Source: Dactylorhiza incarnata
Lineage: Eukaryota > Streptophyta > Magnoliopsida > Asparagales > Orchidaceae
Reading direction: 5' to 3'
NCBI GenBank assembly: GCA_033032865.1
Contig: JAWHQI010000611.1
Span: 62,001 to 126,000, forward strand
Length of the DNA: 64,000 bases
Under the pieces are notes generated by a model, which saw only the letters and a list, made by a program, of their open reading frames with translations, had not been told where the DNA came from and searched no databases. Of this stretch, positions 39,108 through 51,317 are shown piece after piece. The position numbers and the translations under genes are program-made. How positions within the stretch are numbered: the first letter of the stretch is position 1; the number at the start of each line of letters is the position of its first letter.

Positions 39108-42100
39108 ATGATGGCATCCATCCTGCTACCGGATGCGTCGAAGTCAATGATGTGGGCACCTTAGGGGACATCTATTGTATTCATGGAGGAGCTGGAGCGG
39201 AATCATCTCGCAAATCCAGCATTGCGAGAGTTCTAAAGCAGGGAGTGGCAGCTACTACAAGTTCTCCTCCCGAAAGCACTATTGTCACATTTGGTCAGGA
39301 TGACCTTCCCCCCAATGCTAATCCTTTCGACGATGCGGTGGTCATCAAGGCCGTCTTTGAAAACTATACAGTCCACAAGATTCTGATTGATACCGGCAGC
39401 TCCGTCAATCTCCTTTTCCGCCCAACTTTCGAGGCCCTGAAGACCGGGAAGTCTTTGCTTTCCACCGACGGGCCCCTCTACGGCTTTTCTGGGGAGAGGA
39501 AGGAAGTAGAGGGCTCAGTAAAGCTCCTGGTTTCTCTTGGAGGAGTAATAAAGTTAATCAATTTTGTGGTAGTGGATGCCCCGAGCAACTACTGTGCCAT
39601 CTTCGGGAGGCCGATTCTCAATGCATATAGGGCAGTAGTGTCGACCTTTCACCTTGCCCTCAAGTTCGCGGCCGAAGGAAAGCAGTATCAGGTCAGGAGC
39701 AACCCAAAGGTGGCTCGGGAGTGCTACGTCCGAAATGTCAACATGATCACCAACATTCCGCTTCCCGAGGCCGTGGCTGAGGCTTTGGAGATTGCTGAGT
39801 CTCCAGAGGCCGCTGAGGAAGGAAAAGATCGAGAAGGGGCTCACTTGGAACCTGCCCAAGCGACCCAAGTAGTTCCTATTACTAAAGGAGCAGAAAAGAA
39901 GCTGGTCATCAACGCTGAGTTGCCAGAGGAGGAGAAAATGGAGCTAATCTCCTGCGTGTTGGAAAACCTGGATATCTTCGCTTGGTCAGCGGAAGATATG
40001 CCAGGAGTGGATCCGGACGTGGCTTGTCATCATCTAAATGTGTCTCCTGAATCCAAGCCCGTCCAGCAAAAGAAGAGAGAAGTGGCGACCAAGCTGGCGT
40101 TGCCCATCAGAGAGGAGGTTTCCAAACTCCTAAGAGCGGGCTTCATTTCTGATATTCAATATCCAACGTGGATGTCGAATGTTGTAATAGTTAAGAAATC
40201 TGGTGGGAAGTGGCGCATGTGCGTGGACTTCACCAAACTTAATAAAGCGTGCCCTAAAGATTGTTACCCTTTGCCTCGGATAGATGTCTTAGTTGATTCC
40301 GCGGTTGGGTATGGTTTTATGAGTTTCCTCGATGCCTTCTCCGGATATCATCAAATTAAAATGCACAAACCTGACATCCCGCATACCTCATTTATCACAA
40401 ACGATGGGTGTTACTGCTATCTCGTAATGCCCTTCGGTCTTAAAAACGCAGGCGCAACATACCAAAGACTGATGGATACCGTCTTTAAACATCAAAATGG
40501 CAGGAATCTCGAAGTTTACGTTGATGAACTTCTTCTCAAAAGTAAAACATTCTCATTACACTTGGAAGACCTCGTAGAGACGTTCGCTACTCTACGGAGG
40601 TTCAAGTTAAAATTAAACCCATTGAAATGTGTGTTCGGGGCAAGCAAAGGAAAATTTCTTGGGCATCTCTTAACTCCTGATGGCCTTGCACCAAACCCAG
40701 ATAAGGTGAAGGCCATCCTTGATATGACCCCTCCTCGAAATACCAAAGAAGTTCAACAATTAGGAGGGAGATTGGCAGGATTGAGCAGGTTTATCTCCAA
40801 ATCCGGAGATAAAAGTGCCCCATTCTTTAAAACATTGCGAGGGGGATCAAAGTTCGAATGGAGCGATGAGTGTAACAAGGTTTTCGAGCAGCTGAAAGAA
40901 CAGTTAACTTCGACCCCACTACTCCAAAGTCCCAGTGAGGGAGAAAAGCTATTCTTATATCTGGGAGTTGGACTGGATGCGGTGAGTTATGTCCTCGTTC
41001 GGGAAGAAAAGAGGAGGCAGTTTCCAATATACTATGTTAGCCATATCCTTAAGGATGCAGAAACTAGATATTCGATCCTGGAGAAACTGGCCTTGGCCTT
41101 GGTTATGTCCGCGCGAAGGCTTCACCCTTATTTTCAGGCTCATTCCGTCCAAGTTATTGCAGATCATCCTTTAAAAAATATTCTTGAAAAGCCAGATCAT
41201 TCAGGGAGGTTGGCAAAATGGGTTATTGAACTAAGTGAATTTGAGATATCATACATCCCCCGGACAGCAATCAAAGCGCAAATCTTGGCAGACTTCTTGG
41301 TAGATACAACAGAGCTTAGTCCTGAACAGGTGGTACAATCTCCTCTGGCTTGGATCATTTATGTGGATGGGGCTTCTGGCAGAAACTCCGTGGGAGCCGG
41401 AGTAGTGTTGATCAGCCCAAATGGCATCAGGCTGGAGCAAGCTGTCAAGTCCTTCTTTCCAGTTATAAATAACCAGGCAGAATATGAAGCACTTCTGGCT
41501 GGGCTAAGGCTTGCGAAAGAGCTGGGCATAGAATATGTACATGTTAGAACCGATTCACTGGTGGTGGCCTCCCAGGTCTTGGGGAATTATGAGACAAGGG
41601 AGCCGATTCTGCAAAAATATCTGCTATTAGCCAAAAAGGAAATCGGAAGATTCAAGTCATTTATTATCGAGCACATCCCAAGAACGCAAAATGAGGAGGC
41701 AGATGAATTGTCGAAGTTCGGTCTTCCATCAGGGGGAGTGACCTTTGAACTTTTTCATCCTGCAATAGATGAGGCAGAACTCATGCAAATTGATCATAAT
41801 CCTTCATGGAAGGATCCTTACGAGCTAGTCCTATCAAAGGGGGAGTTCCACCATTCCATCAAAGATCGGAGAAGATTCAAAAGGAAAGCGGCATATTATT
41901 ATCTGATAGCCGGAGTTCTCTACAAAAGAACTTTGATTTCTCCCTCAGCACGATGTGTTTCGGAGGATGAAGTCCCAACCATACTTGAGGAAGTTCATTC
42001 CGGGGAGTGCGGTAGTCACTCGGGAGCGAAGACCCTAGAGAAGAGAATCTTAAGGCAGGGGTATTTTTGGCCAACCATGAGGAAGGATGCTGAGGCATTT

Positions 42101-43043
42101 GCCAAGCGGTGTGTTCAGTGCCAAAAGTTTGCTCCTCTTCAGCACTTGCCTGCTCAGTCACTCAGATCAATAACTGCGCCATGGCCCTTCGCGGTATGGG
42201 GGATGGATCTTATTGGACCTTTCCCAATAGCCAGCAGCCAGCGTCGTTTTATCATTGTAATGATCGACTATTTCAGCAAGTGAATTGAGGCGAAAGCGCT
42301 AGCGAAAACTTCAACCCAAATTGTCAGAAACTTCATCTGGGGAGAAATTGTCTGCCGTCATGGAATTCCGCTAGCAATTGTCACTGATAATGGTCCACAG
42401 TTCAATAATCCGGAGATGATAAACTTTTGTGATCAGGTGGGAATTGATCTTCGATTTGCCTCAGTACATCATCCAAGGACAAACAGCCAAGTAGAAGCAG
42501 CGAACAGGCAAATCCAGCAGCTCCTGATGAAAAGGGTTTTGAATCAAAGGGGAAATTGGGAAGATCAGCTTCCTTCGTACTACCCCGTCTTCAGCTATTG
42601 GGGAGACACGATTCAAATTATCTCATGTCTCGGAAGCCGTTGTGCCTGTAGAGTTTGAGGTAGTCACTCAAAGAGTCATGTATGCAAAAGAGGGAGGAGA
42701 AGCGTGGATAGATGACAATGATGAGGCTATCAAGTATAGCCTGGATCTGATCGAAGAACTTCAAGACGAGGCAACAATCAGACAAGAAGAAGTTAAGAGG
42801 AGGATGGCAAAGTACTTTGACAAAAATGTCAGGGTAAAGCATTTTGCGATTGGCGGCGTTGTGCTAAAAAAGGTTGATGCAGCAGCCCGAACAGGCAATG
42901 TCGGGAAGCTAAATCCTAATTGGGCTGGACCTTTCATCGTCAAGGAGGTATTAAAAAGTGGGGCTTACCGCCTCCAAACAAGCGAGGGAGAAGACATTTT
43001 GCGCACTTGGAGCGGTGACGATCTCAAACGGTTCTATCCTTAA
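39108..43043 (+). pseudogene. gag-pol: E4 gag-pol, C-terminal two thirds, broken
   Basis: The frame enters from E1 and covers the protease (DTG near 39400), reverse transcriptase, both RNase H domains, and integrase. Lesions: the active-site motif is YVDE, not YVDD (Glu codon 40526-40528); Trp after YFSK is TGA at 42281; and 17 bp are missing near 42577, between two CCTTC words, shifting the frame before the integrase C-terminal part. The tail (42642-43043) is open again and ends DDLKRFYP. About 85-90% similar to E2 by eye, so clearly a different subfamily. Confidence 0.9.
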
Positions 43044-43391
43044 AATATGTCTTCTTTACTTTCCTGCAATTTTTCAGATATTTTAATAAGAAGCCCCATA
43101 CTGACACTTCTCCATGTCTGATGTTCCCTTTTTTACATTTTCTCATATATCAAACTCACTGAACCACAGAGACATCGCCAAGTTCTGCTCGAACCCCCTC
43201 GGATTGTAGTCATTAGCGTAAAACCATGAAGATCATGTGTAGCGGGGAGTTTTCGAACACGTGTAGTGGTAGCTTGCCAATTCTCGTGCGGTGGTCTTCA
43301 GAACCTTGGATCCCGGCTGATATCCGACACACCCCTGCATCAAGGGAGGTCTAGGTGAATGTTGGCTCTATCATGCCCCGAGAGGGATATA
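43044..43391 (+). other. Post-pol conserved block of E4, no gene
   Basis: Homologous to 7934-8283 of E3; it includes ctgctcgaaccccctcggat and gtgtagtggtagcttgccaa. No gene was seen. Confidence 0.7.
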
Positions 43392-43815
43392 ATTACAGCT
43401 TTTATGAACTTTCTGAGGAAAGCAATGTCGGTATAGCCCCCGCGGCATAGCCACACCTGCCCAACTGATCATCTTAGTCTGTGACTATCGAATACTCCTA
43501 GGTACTCTCAAGTGATGCCTAAGCGGGACCCACAACTGAGTTGATCTCTCTGAGGAAAGCAATGTTCGCCGCCTAGGCCCACCTGCCCATTTGATCAACT
43601 CGGCTTGTAGCCCTAGGCAAGAGAGCAGTCGAGTCGCTTACAGCCCTTATGACCACTTGAGGAAAGCAATGTTCGCCGCCAAGGCCCACCTGCCCACTTG
43701 GTCATCTGGGTCTGTACTTGTCTTTCTCTTTATTTCTACAGCTCTTATGACCACTTGAGGAAAGCAATGTTCGCCGCCTAGGCCCACCTGCCCACTTGGT
43801 CATCTGAGTCTGTAG
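43392..43815 (+). other. Post-pol array of four stem-loop modules (E4)
   Basis: M2 to M4 keep complementary arms (GAGTTGATC/GATCAACTC, ATGACCA/TGGTCAT, CTACAG/CTGTAG). M1 has a different core, with gtcggtatagcc then gcggcatagcc replacing gttcgccgccgaggc, and its inner arm is mutated (TATGAACT). E5 has the same alternative M1 core with an intact arm. Confidence 0.7.
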
Positions 43816-44968
43816 TTTTCCTTTATCGCAATACAGGGAAAGTATCTCATCCCATATGGTCATTATAGACCATCTGGAGGAAAAAGCCGGATTCCTATGT
43901 ACATCATAAACCAGATGACTTAATACTAAAACCGGGCGGTTTGAAATAAGCGGGTACCAGGGTTTTCAGGCGGTCTGGTTATTAAACCACGCGGTCTAAA
44001 ATCAGCAGGTTCCAAAGATATCATACGGTCTGGTATTCAGACCGGACGGTTTGAAATGAACAGGATATCATTAAAATGTCACAAGGTAAATATCAAGGGA
44101 GCAAGCATAATCATGACCGGCCGACCTCAGTATTCGGGTTGTGAATCTATCATCTTTATGGGTTTCAACTCTATCCGATCGGCTAATTACAGGCACTTTT
44201 CGATTAGACGGTTATGATTGGAAGTGTTAAACCTACTAATCGCACAAATTCTGTATACAGCCCGTGGGGGTTATCAGCCAATATTGTATAAGGCTGTAAT
44301 ATAAATTGTTCGGATTAAATATTAATCGCACGGTCTATCGGCTGATCTTCTTGCGACTTGATATTCTGTCTTACAAGGCAATTATGTAGAGCCAGGTTAT
44401 GGTCGCACGGCTTGATTCTTTCAAAATCTTGATCGGTTGTCAGTTACATTCACGGGGGTGGGGCTTGCAGCAATCTTAGTTGCAAGTCGCCTGAGTTAAA
44501 GTACTGACCGCTCGGTCTAATAATTATTCTTATGACTTGCCATTCTTTATCCTGGAAAGCAAATATGCAGGGTCTAGTAGTAACCGCGCGGCTTGATTAT
44601 GTTCGGCTTCCGGGATGTCGTAATGCATTCATAATAAGTTAGCACCTTCTCAGAATGAATCAAACAAATTCAATCCGGATTGAAAGAAGCAAGCTATGCG
44701 AGTGGGTTTTTACCAATAGATACTTTACCGGAATCCTGTGAAGAGCATTATCCTAACCGGATAAGTTAATATTAAATCGCACGACTTGTTTAGATTTAAC
44801 ACAGAAAAAGATCGCAAACAACCACAGGTAAGTCGCAAAAGGTAGACAGATAGACAGGTAAAAGTTTTCCATTTCATTATCAAAACATTCTTTACATTAT
44901 ATTTTAAGCCGACCGACTAACAATGTCAAGCCGACGGCTATTCAAAACAAAAAGCAAAATACAAGCTA
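43816..44968 (+). other. CCG-NN-CGG-rich spacer of E4, no gene
   Basis: Noncoding, with scattered words such as accgggcggttt (43930) and accgcgcggctt (44583). No tandem array has formed here, unlike E2 and E1. Confidence 0.6.
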
Positions 44969-46765
44969 CTAATTATGCGACCTAAGTTTCTTAGACGCAG
45001 GGGTACTTGAGTGATCGCTCCCGTCAATTGAAACGTCAGGGGAGTAACCCTCGCTACCCGACGAGGATGAACTGCTCAATTCGCCCGACTTGCGCCCAGC
45101 CTCTTCTTCGGAACCGCTGGATTCGGACTCCGAGCCACTCTCCCCACTCTCAGCCGCTGCGGGTTCTTCGACCTCATCATCCCCGTCGCCGGTCTCCTCT
45201 GAACTGGATCCGTCGGCTTTGTTCTTTCCTTTGGCTTTCCGCCTGATCTTCTCTAACTTCTTTTGCAAGATCGGGTAGGCGTCTGAGAAGGTAAAATGCT
45301 CGAAACCAGGCGCGAACGCTTTGAGCTCCCGCAGGCGGTTGAAAGCATTGTCGATTCCCTCGGCGACATGAGGGAAAAGTTCCTGCTGGTAAACCGGATT
45401 GGTCTCATCATACTTTGCCTGCAAAAAAGAATAAGGTAAGAGACCGCGCGGTCTGAAAAATTCAGAAGGACGGCTGGCCAGGTGATAACTTACCGACTCG
45501 GCTTCCTTTAGCCGCACATTCTCCTTCTTCAATTCGGCGATTTCCTTCTCTAGGTGATCATTTGCTTTAATCAACCTTTTGAAGGTCATTCCCATAAGAC
45601 ATTGGTGATGAGGCTCTCGGCACCAACCCGCGCGGCCTCCCGCGCGAGCTCTTCCTCGGGAATCCTCCTCAACCTCCTGAAGTTCCGTCGGCCGAACATG
45701 GCAATGCTAGCGGCCTCAGCATGCCGGCCCGACTTCTCATTCGTCCAATGGGGGAGCGCGGTAGAGACCTGAACACCGTCGCCGTCCGGATGCCATGACA
45801 CAACCGTGCGGCCTTTTAAATCCTTCACCTTGCTGAAGGAACGAAGGGCGGAGAAGTCGCCCGAAGAGGCCGAATCCTCCCCGTCGGATTGCAGCTGCTT
45901 GTTCCTGACTTGTCTTTTTCTCTTCTCCGTCTGAGTTAAGATTAAACCGGCCGGGCTGACCGGCTTGTTGGCAGGGACAACGGCTTTGGCTACAAAAAAG
46001 AGGAAAGGGTCAACACAAATGACCGAACGGTCAATATTGAAGTCGGAAGCGGGTTAAAGGAAAGCTTACTATCTTCAGGCCGAACATTATCTAGCTCGGC
46101 AAGTAGCGGGATGTAGTAGCTTACGTTAAGCCGGTCATGCTCGAGAAGCTTGCAGGTTTTCTTCTCGACCTCGCTTATTGCGACCTGTTGAAAGGCCTCC
46201 TCCGGCCGCACTTGCGGATTCGGGTTCAACAGGCCAAGTCGGCCTTCGAAGATCAAGTATCTCTCCGACCAGGCTGTGACCTTGTTCGCGAGGTTAACCA
46301 TCTTCAACCCGCGGCAGCCAAAGTAGAGATGGCCTTTGAAGACATTCGATTCAGATTCCGGGATGGCCCGCACCGAGAATATTTTCCTGAAGAGATCCAT
46401 AGAAAAGCGGACTCTCACAGATCGCAGGTAGGAGATGAAGCTGCAAATTCCGGCCATCGAATTAGGTGAAATCTGACCGGGTACAACTCCATAATGGTCA
46501 AAGACCATGGCGAGCTCAATCGAAATCGGGAACTTAAATCCGCAATCGAAATGGTCGATTGGGATCGCGATTTGGTTTGGGCCAGAAGAATTCATCCGCT
46601 CATCACGGAGCGGAAGTCGCGCGAGCAGCGGGCTGTCAGTCATGTATTAAATTCGGCCTTGGTCAAACGGCACTCCTCGTGGTCTGCTGAGTGGAAAGCC
46701 ACAGCGGCTTCGGAGCGGGTAGCATAGGTTTTCGCAGGTCGCTTCGGCTGGCGCTTTGCTCCCAT
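44969..46765 (-). pseudogene. aORF-b of E4, broken
   Basis: Minus-strand exons: 1, 46070-46765 (ATG at 46765, MGAKRQPKRPAKT); 2, 45494-45989; 3, 44969-45418. Intron 1 is 45990-46069 and intron 2 is 45419-45493, at the same positions as in E2. The Transposase_28-like region (LLARLPLRDERMNSS, FDHYGVVPGQISPNS) and the acidic tail are present. Exon 1 has a small deletion near 46645, where E6 reads LDEFVEKHM, and exon 2 has lost one base near 45597 (TNVLWE then stop). It diverges strongly from E2 outside the conserved motifs. Confidence 0.8.
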
Positions 46766-46809
46766 CTCGAAATTCTGGTAAAAAGACTTTCGGAAGAATG
46801 CTACTTATA

Positions 46810-47125
46810 AGAACGGCTGATCTGCATCTAACAAGGGTCAAATCACGGCTAGACCGATCAACCCGCGCGGACACATCGCCACAAAAGAATTACCAAAAAC
46901 AAGTATAAATCAAGCAGACGAATTAGAAAAGCACGGAAAGAAGCCAATCGGCTTATGAAGTAGTCCACAGGCATCAATCAACATTCAACATGAACATAAG
47001 ATAAATTCAAAAACTCAGACCGCGCGGCCTGGAAAATAGACCAAATATCATGAAACCAAATTCAAACAGTCGTCCAAAGGACCGAATAGAAATATTATTA
47101 CAGATAAAGATCTTAAAATCACTCA
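46810..47125 (-). other. Spacer between aORF-b and aORF-a of E4
   Basis: A/T-rich; no gene seen. It contains an accgcgcggcct word near 47020 and is nearly identical to 51002-51317 of E6. Confidence 0.6.
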
Positions 47126-49214
47126 TCATTTGCGGGCATCACTCGGCGCATCTTCCCTATGAAGCCGCGCGACTTGGTCGCCTATCTAGAGAATTGTCCC
47201 TTGCATTTGGTTCATGCCGTGATTAAGGTGATTGATCATGCTATGAAGCCGCGCGGCATCCCTCTCTACCCGCGCCGCTGGAATTACACGGGTAGGAAGG
47301 GCCGTTGCGGGCTCATTCGCACTAGCAATATGTTGGATCGTCCCGGCCGATGGAAGAGACGAGCTCGTCCTAGCATCCGAGCGGCGTGATCCACCCCGAC
47401 CTCCATCAGCAGCATTAAGGGGACGTCGGCTTCCGCCGATCTCCCTCGACAAATGAAGATATTTATCGCGATAATTGGCGCAGTCCGCTTCAAGCTTCTG
47501 AATCTCCTTCTTTCCGCGATCGACCCGGGTGGTCAGTGCGACCACCTGATCTTGCTACGCTTTCTCCTTTTCTCGGCGCTCTCTCCGCTCGGTCTCCAGC
47601 GCAGCCCGGCTCTCTTTCCTTTCAGCCTCCAGTTCTGCCCGCAATGCAATCTTTTCTTCTTGAGCGGTCTTCTCCCGCTCCTCAAGGGTCCTCAACTGCT
47701 TTGCAAGAGTTTCAAGATTCCTTTGAAGACGGCCCATCTCATCCTCCATCCGAGTATCTGGTACAACCCAGGATCCCGGCGAAGGCGGATCAAGCGGAGG
47801 GAGATAGAACACCAGTTTGCCCGGTTTCGGAATAGAGTCACGATCATCTACAATAAGAAAAAGCAGTCAGAAAGTGTTCAAAAGGAGATCGCTCTCTTCG
47901 AAACTTCCTCGCTTACAAGACGCAGCGGTTTGGGTTGAATTCGGGCGGACCGGTCGGCTTGCTTGCTCGGTATAAAACTTTCGGCGTTGTTCTCTCCACG
48001 ATCTCTCACTCTGCCTCCGCTTAGCAGCAGAAAATTGAGCAGCGGAGGGAAAGAAGCTGGGCGACGGGTTCAACAACGAAGCACGCAACTTATTTCGAGG
48101 CCGGGGCCTGAAAAAACGAACAGGGTGGTAACCCGCTTCCTTTTTACCTTGCAGCAAAAGATTGGGTGGTGGCGGCGGCGGCGGCGGCGGCCTGGAAAGT
48201 TGATCTCTTACTCGTTCCGCCTTCACCTGCATAAATCGGAGACCGGTCATCACAGTATCTTCATGAGCCGGTACGGTCCTTTCGGTTCTGGTCGCAACCT
48301 CAGGGGGGACGGCCGCCTGAGTGCTAGCTGCAACCTCAGGTGGGGCGGCCTCCTTAATACTAGTCGCATCCTCAGACAGGGCGACTACTTTCTCTCCTGG
48401 CGGGTTGGCAGCCTGCAGTTCGGAAGAAGTTCTCAGCTGATCATCTTGCTTCTGAAGAGAATCAAAATCCTTGAGGAGGTCACTTACGGAAATGCTATGG
48501 GCATCAACGAGAGCCTGGTCGTTCGACTGGGGGGAGGGAGTAATCACGCCCTCCGAGACTTCATTCTCACGCGACTTGCCTTGCAGGCTGTCCGCTTTTG
48601 GTCTCCCAGACGCTGCCTTGTTCTTGGCTTTTAGCCTCTTCATCTTCTTCAGAAGCCTGTCCGCCGCGTACTCCTCCTTCCTCTTTTTCGACTTCTGGAT
48701 GGCTGACTTTTCCGGGCTATCCTTAATGTTGACTACTGAAGCCTGCTGGTCGCTCGGCTTGGGGGAGTCAACTGCCTCTCCCCCTTCATCTCTAATGTTT
48801 AGATGAAAAACCCCGGACGGGGTGACCTATATCTTGAAAGACTCATCACCATCGCTCTTTGGGACGACGGTCTCCAAGTCTGTCTTATCCGGCGGAGGAG
48901 GCGGGTTGTCTCCCTTGTCAGAGAAGGCTGGGGGATCAGTTGGGGAAGGATTCGGGTGAATCTCCTCCTTTCTAATCGATAAATCGACTGTCAATTCGGG
49001 ATGCTGGTCGGTCGGCTTACTCGCTTCCTTTTTCGTCGATAAGACGACTGTCAGCTCGGGAGGCAGGTCGGTCGGCCTACTCGTGGAAGCGACCGTTACT
49101 ATATTGTCAGGCCGCGTCGTTTTCTTCCTCTTCCTCTTATCCTTCGAGCGGTCTCTCTCGCGGTTTTTTTTCGGGCTTCTCAAGAACTTCGAGCTGGGCC
49201 ATTAAATCCACCAT
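47126..49214 (-). pseudogene. aORF-a of E4, broken
   Basis: Minus-strand exon 1 is 48148-49214 (ATG at 49214, MVDLMAQLEVLEKP), the intron is 47848-48147, and exon 2 is 47126-47847. It encodes a charged protein with basic clusters (KKMKRLKAKNKAASGRPK) and a long coiled coil in exon 2 (RNLETLAKQLRTLEEREK). Lesions: an extra base in an A-run near 49170, a stop where E6 reads FKMEVTPSG (near 48827), and CAG to TAG near 47184. The similarity to family B aORF-a is mainly in the ends (VERDAARLHS) and composition. Confidence 0.75.
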
Positions 49215-49404
49215 CTTTTTCGGGTTGTTCAGCCTAAAAGTCCTAACCGCAATAGGCGAGTAGTGACTCATGATAGCAATGGAGTTATGCCAGAATAGAA
49301 GCTCCTGGAACTTTTTATAACCAACAGGGTGAAATCGGCGCGGTCTCTGGCTAGAACTGATATTTTCGAAATCTTCTCGGAAATTTAAAAATATGCGGGG
49401 ATTA

Positions 49405-50180
49405 TGTTTACCCAGAAGACTGCTTTCAAGAGGATTACTCGCAGACCGTGTGGTTTGCAGATCCAAGTCGCCCGGCTCAGGTTATACAAGGTCCATCAAC
49501 ACTAACTAGCACAAGCCGGGCGGTTTGACATAATTCAGATCGCCCTCAAGTACTAAAGATAATCCAGGCCCAAGTCCAACAGGACAAGTCGCGGTCTCAA
49601 GTCGGAGACCGGGCGGATTATGCCATAGAGACAAGCCAAGGTTCGGGATCAAAGAACAAGCCACGGTCTCAAGTCGAAGACCGCCCGGATTGCATCGTCG
49701 CCTTGGTCGCGTCATCCTCAGCCTCTGGTCAGACAGGTCGGAAGGGCAAGCCGCCAAGTCGCGCGGCTTCTTTCTTTTCCTTCTTTGTGTATCCCGTCAC
49801 CGCCTGCCCATTTCTCCTGTACCCGGGCAGACGGTTATTTTATCCCTGCCCATTCGGGCATGCCCCCGAGCCTATAAATAGGGGGCGGCACTGTTCCCAA
49901 GACACGCACACTCGAATCCAGGAGCTCGCTTGTTTGAGCTGCGGTCTCGAGTTTCCCGTCTTGCGGACTGTCTGACCGGCCGGCTTCTTCTTTCCTGCAC
50001 TTGTAACCGCTGTAACCGCCTCATTTTAATCAAAGGAAAGCCCTTCACAGGAGTGGCATTCGCCATGACGGGCGAAATCTGGCCTTGACCGCTGCTAGCG
50101 GTCTCATTTTCCCCACCTAAAAAGTAACCGGCAACCCGCAGCCTCCGATTTCCTTCGGAGGTGCGATTTCGGACTCAACA
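49405..50180 (+). repeat. E4 3' LTR (family C)
   Basis: 776 bp, TGTTTACCCAGAAG to GGACTCAACA, preceded by the polypurine tract ATATGCGGGGATTA. TATA is at 49873-49881 and the hairpin at 50040-50073 (two mismatches). Confidence 0.9.
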
Positions 50181-50204
50181 GTGAAGGCCATCCTTGATAT
50201 GACC
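50181..50204 (+). pseudogene. pol fragment of E6 at the E4 insertion and deletion junction
   Basis: The bases gtgaaggccatccttgatat plus gacc encode VKAILDMT of the reverse transcriptase region, matching 40706-40729 of E4. The next base belongs to the aORF-b intron (tagcggtcaatattgaag, compare 46027). The shared ATGACC at the junction suggests microhomology-mediated deletion. Confidence 0.8.
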
Positions 50205-50249
50205 TAGCGGTCAATATTGAAGTCGGAAGCGGGTTAAAGGAAAGCTTAC

Positions 50250-50957
50250 TATCTTCAGGCCGAACATTCTCTAGCTCGGCAAGTAGCGGGATGTAGTAGC
50301 TTACTTTAAGCCGCTCATCCTCGAGAAGCTTGCAGGTTTTCTTCTCGACCTCGCTTTTTGCGACCTGTTGAAAGGCCTCCTCCGGCCGCACTTGTGGATT
50401 CGGGTTCAACAGGCCAAGTTGGCCTTCGAAGATCAAGTATCTCTCAGACCAGGCTGTGACCTTGTTCGCGAGGTTAACCATCTTCAACCCGCGGAAGCCA
50501 AAATAGAGATGGCCTTTGAAGACATTCGATTCAGAGTCCGGGATGGCACGCACCGAGAATATTTTCCTGAAGAGATCCATATTAAAGCGGACTCTCAGAT
50601 CGCAGGTAGGAGATGAAGCTGCAAATTCCGGCCATCGAGTCAGGAGATCTGACCTGGTACAACTCCATAATGGTCAAAGACCATGGCGAGCTCAATCGAA
50701 ATCGGGAACTTAAATCCGCAATCGAAATGGTCGATTGGGATCGCGATTTGGTTTGGGCCAGAAGAATTCATCCGCTCATCACGGAGCGGAAGTCGCGCGA
50801 GCAGCGGGCTGTCAGTCATGTGTTTCTCAACGAATTCGTCCAATTCGGCCTTGGTCAAACGGCACTCCTCGTGGTCTGCTGAGTGAAAAACCACAGCGGC
50901 TTCGGAGCGGGTAGCAGAGGTTTTCGCAGGTCGCTTCGGCTGGCGTTTTGCTCCCAT
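50250..50957 (-). pseudogene. aORF-b of E6, exon 1 only
   Basis: The ATG is at 50957 (MGAKRQPKRPAKTSATRSEAA). It keeps the segment LDEFVEKHMTDSPLLARLP that is damaged in E4. Two small deletions near 50640 and 50590 break the Transposase_28-like region, and exons 2 and 3 are absent. The exon ends at a GTAAGC donor (50244-50249). Confidence 0.8.
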
Positions 50958-51317
50958 CTCGAAATTCTGGTAAAAAGACTTTCGGAAGGATGCTACTTAT
51001 AAGAACGGCTGATTTGCATCTAACAAGGGTCAAATCACGGCAAGACCGATCAACCCGCGTGGGCACATCGCCACAAAAGAATTACCAAGACAAGTATAAT
51101 TCAAGCAGACGAATTAGAAAAGCACGGAAAGAAGCCGATCGGCTTATGAAGTAGTCCACAGGCATCAATCAACATTCAACACGAACATAAAGTAAATTCA
51201 AAAACTCAGACCGCGCGGCCTGGAAAACAGACCAAGTATCATGAAATCAAATTCAAACTAGTCGTCCAAAGGACCGAATAGAAATATTATTACAGATAAA
51301 TATCTTAAAATCACTCA

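Larger units (their letters stand above)
39108..50180 (+). mobile_element. E4: family-C Tat-type element, 3' part
   Basis: E1 interrupts its gag-pol at 39108; the 5' half lies left of the window. Visible are the pol part, post-pol block, stem-loops, spacer, antisense aORF-b and aORF-a, polypurine tract and 3' LTR (49405-50180). pol has a stop, a deletion and a changed reverse transcriptase active site, and both antisense genes are broken. The base after the LTR begins a piece of pol (50181-50204), so E4 itself had inserted in the pol of E6; GTGAA (50181-50185) is its expected duplication. Confidence 0.9.
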
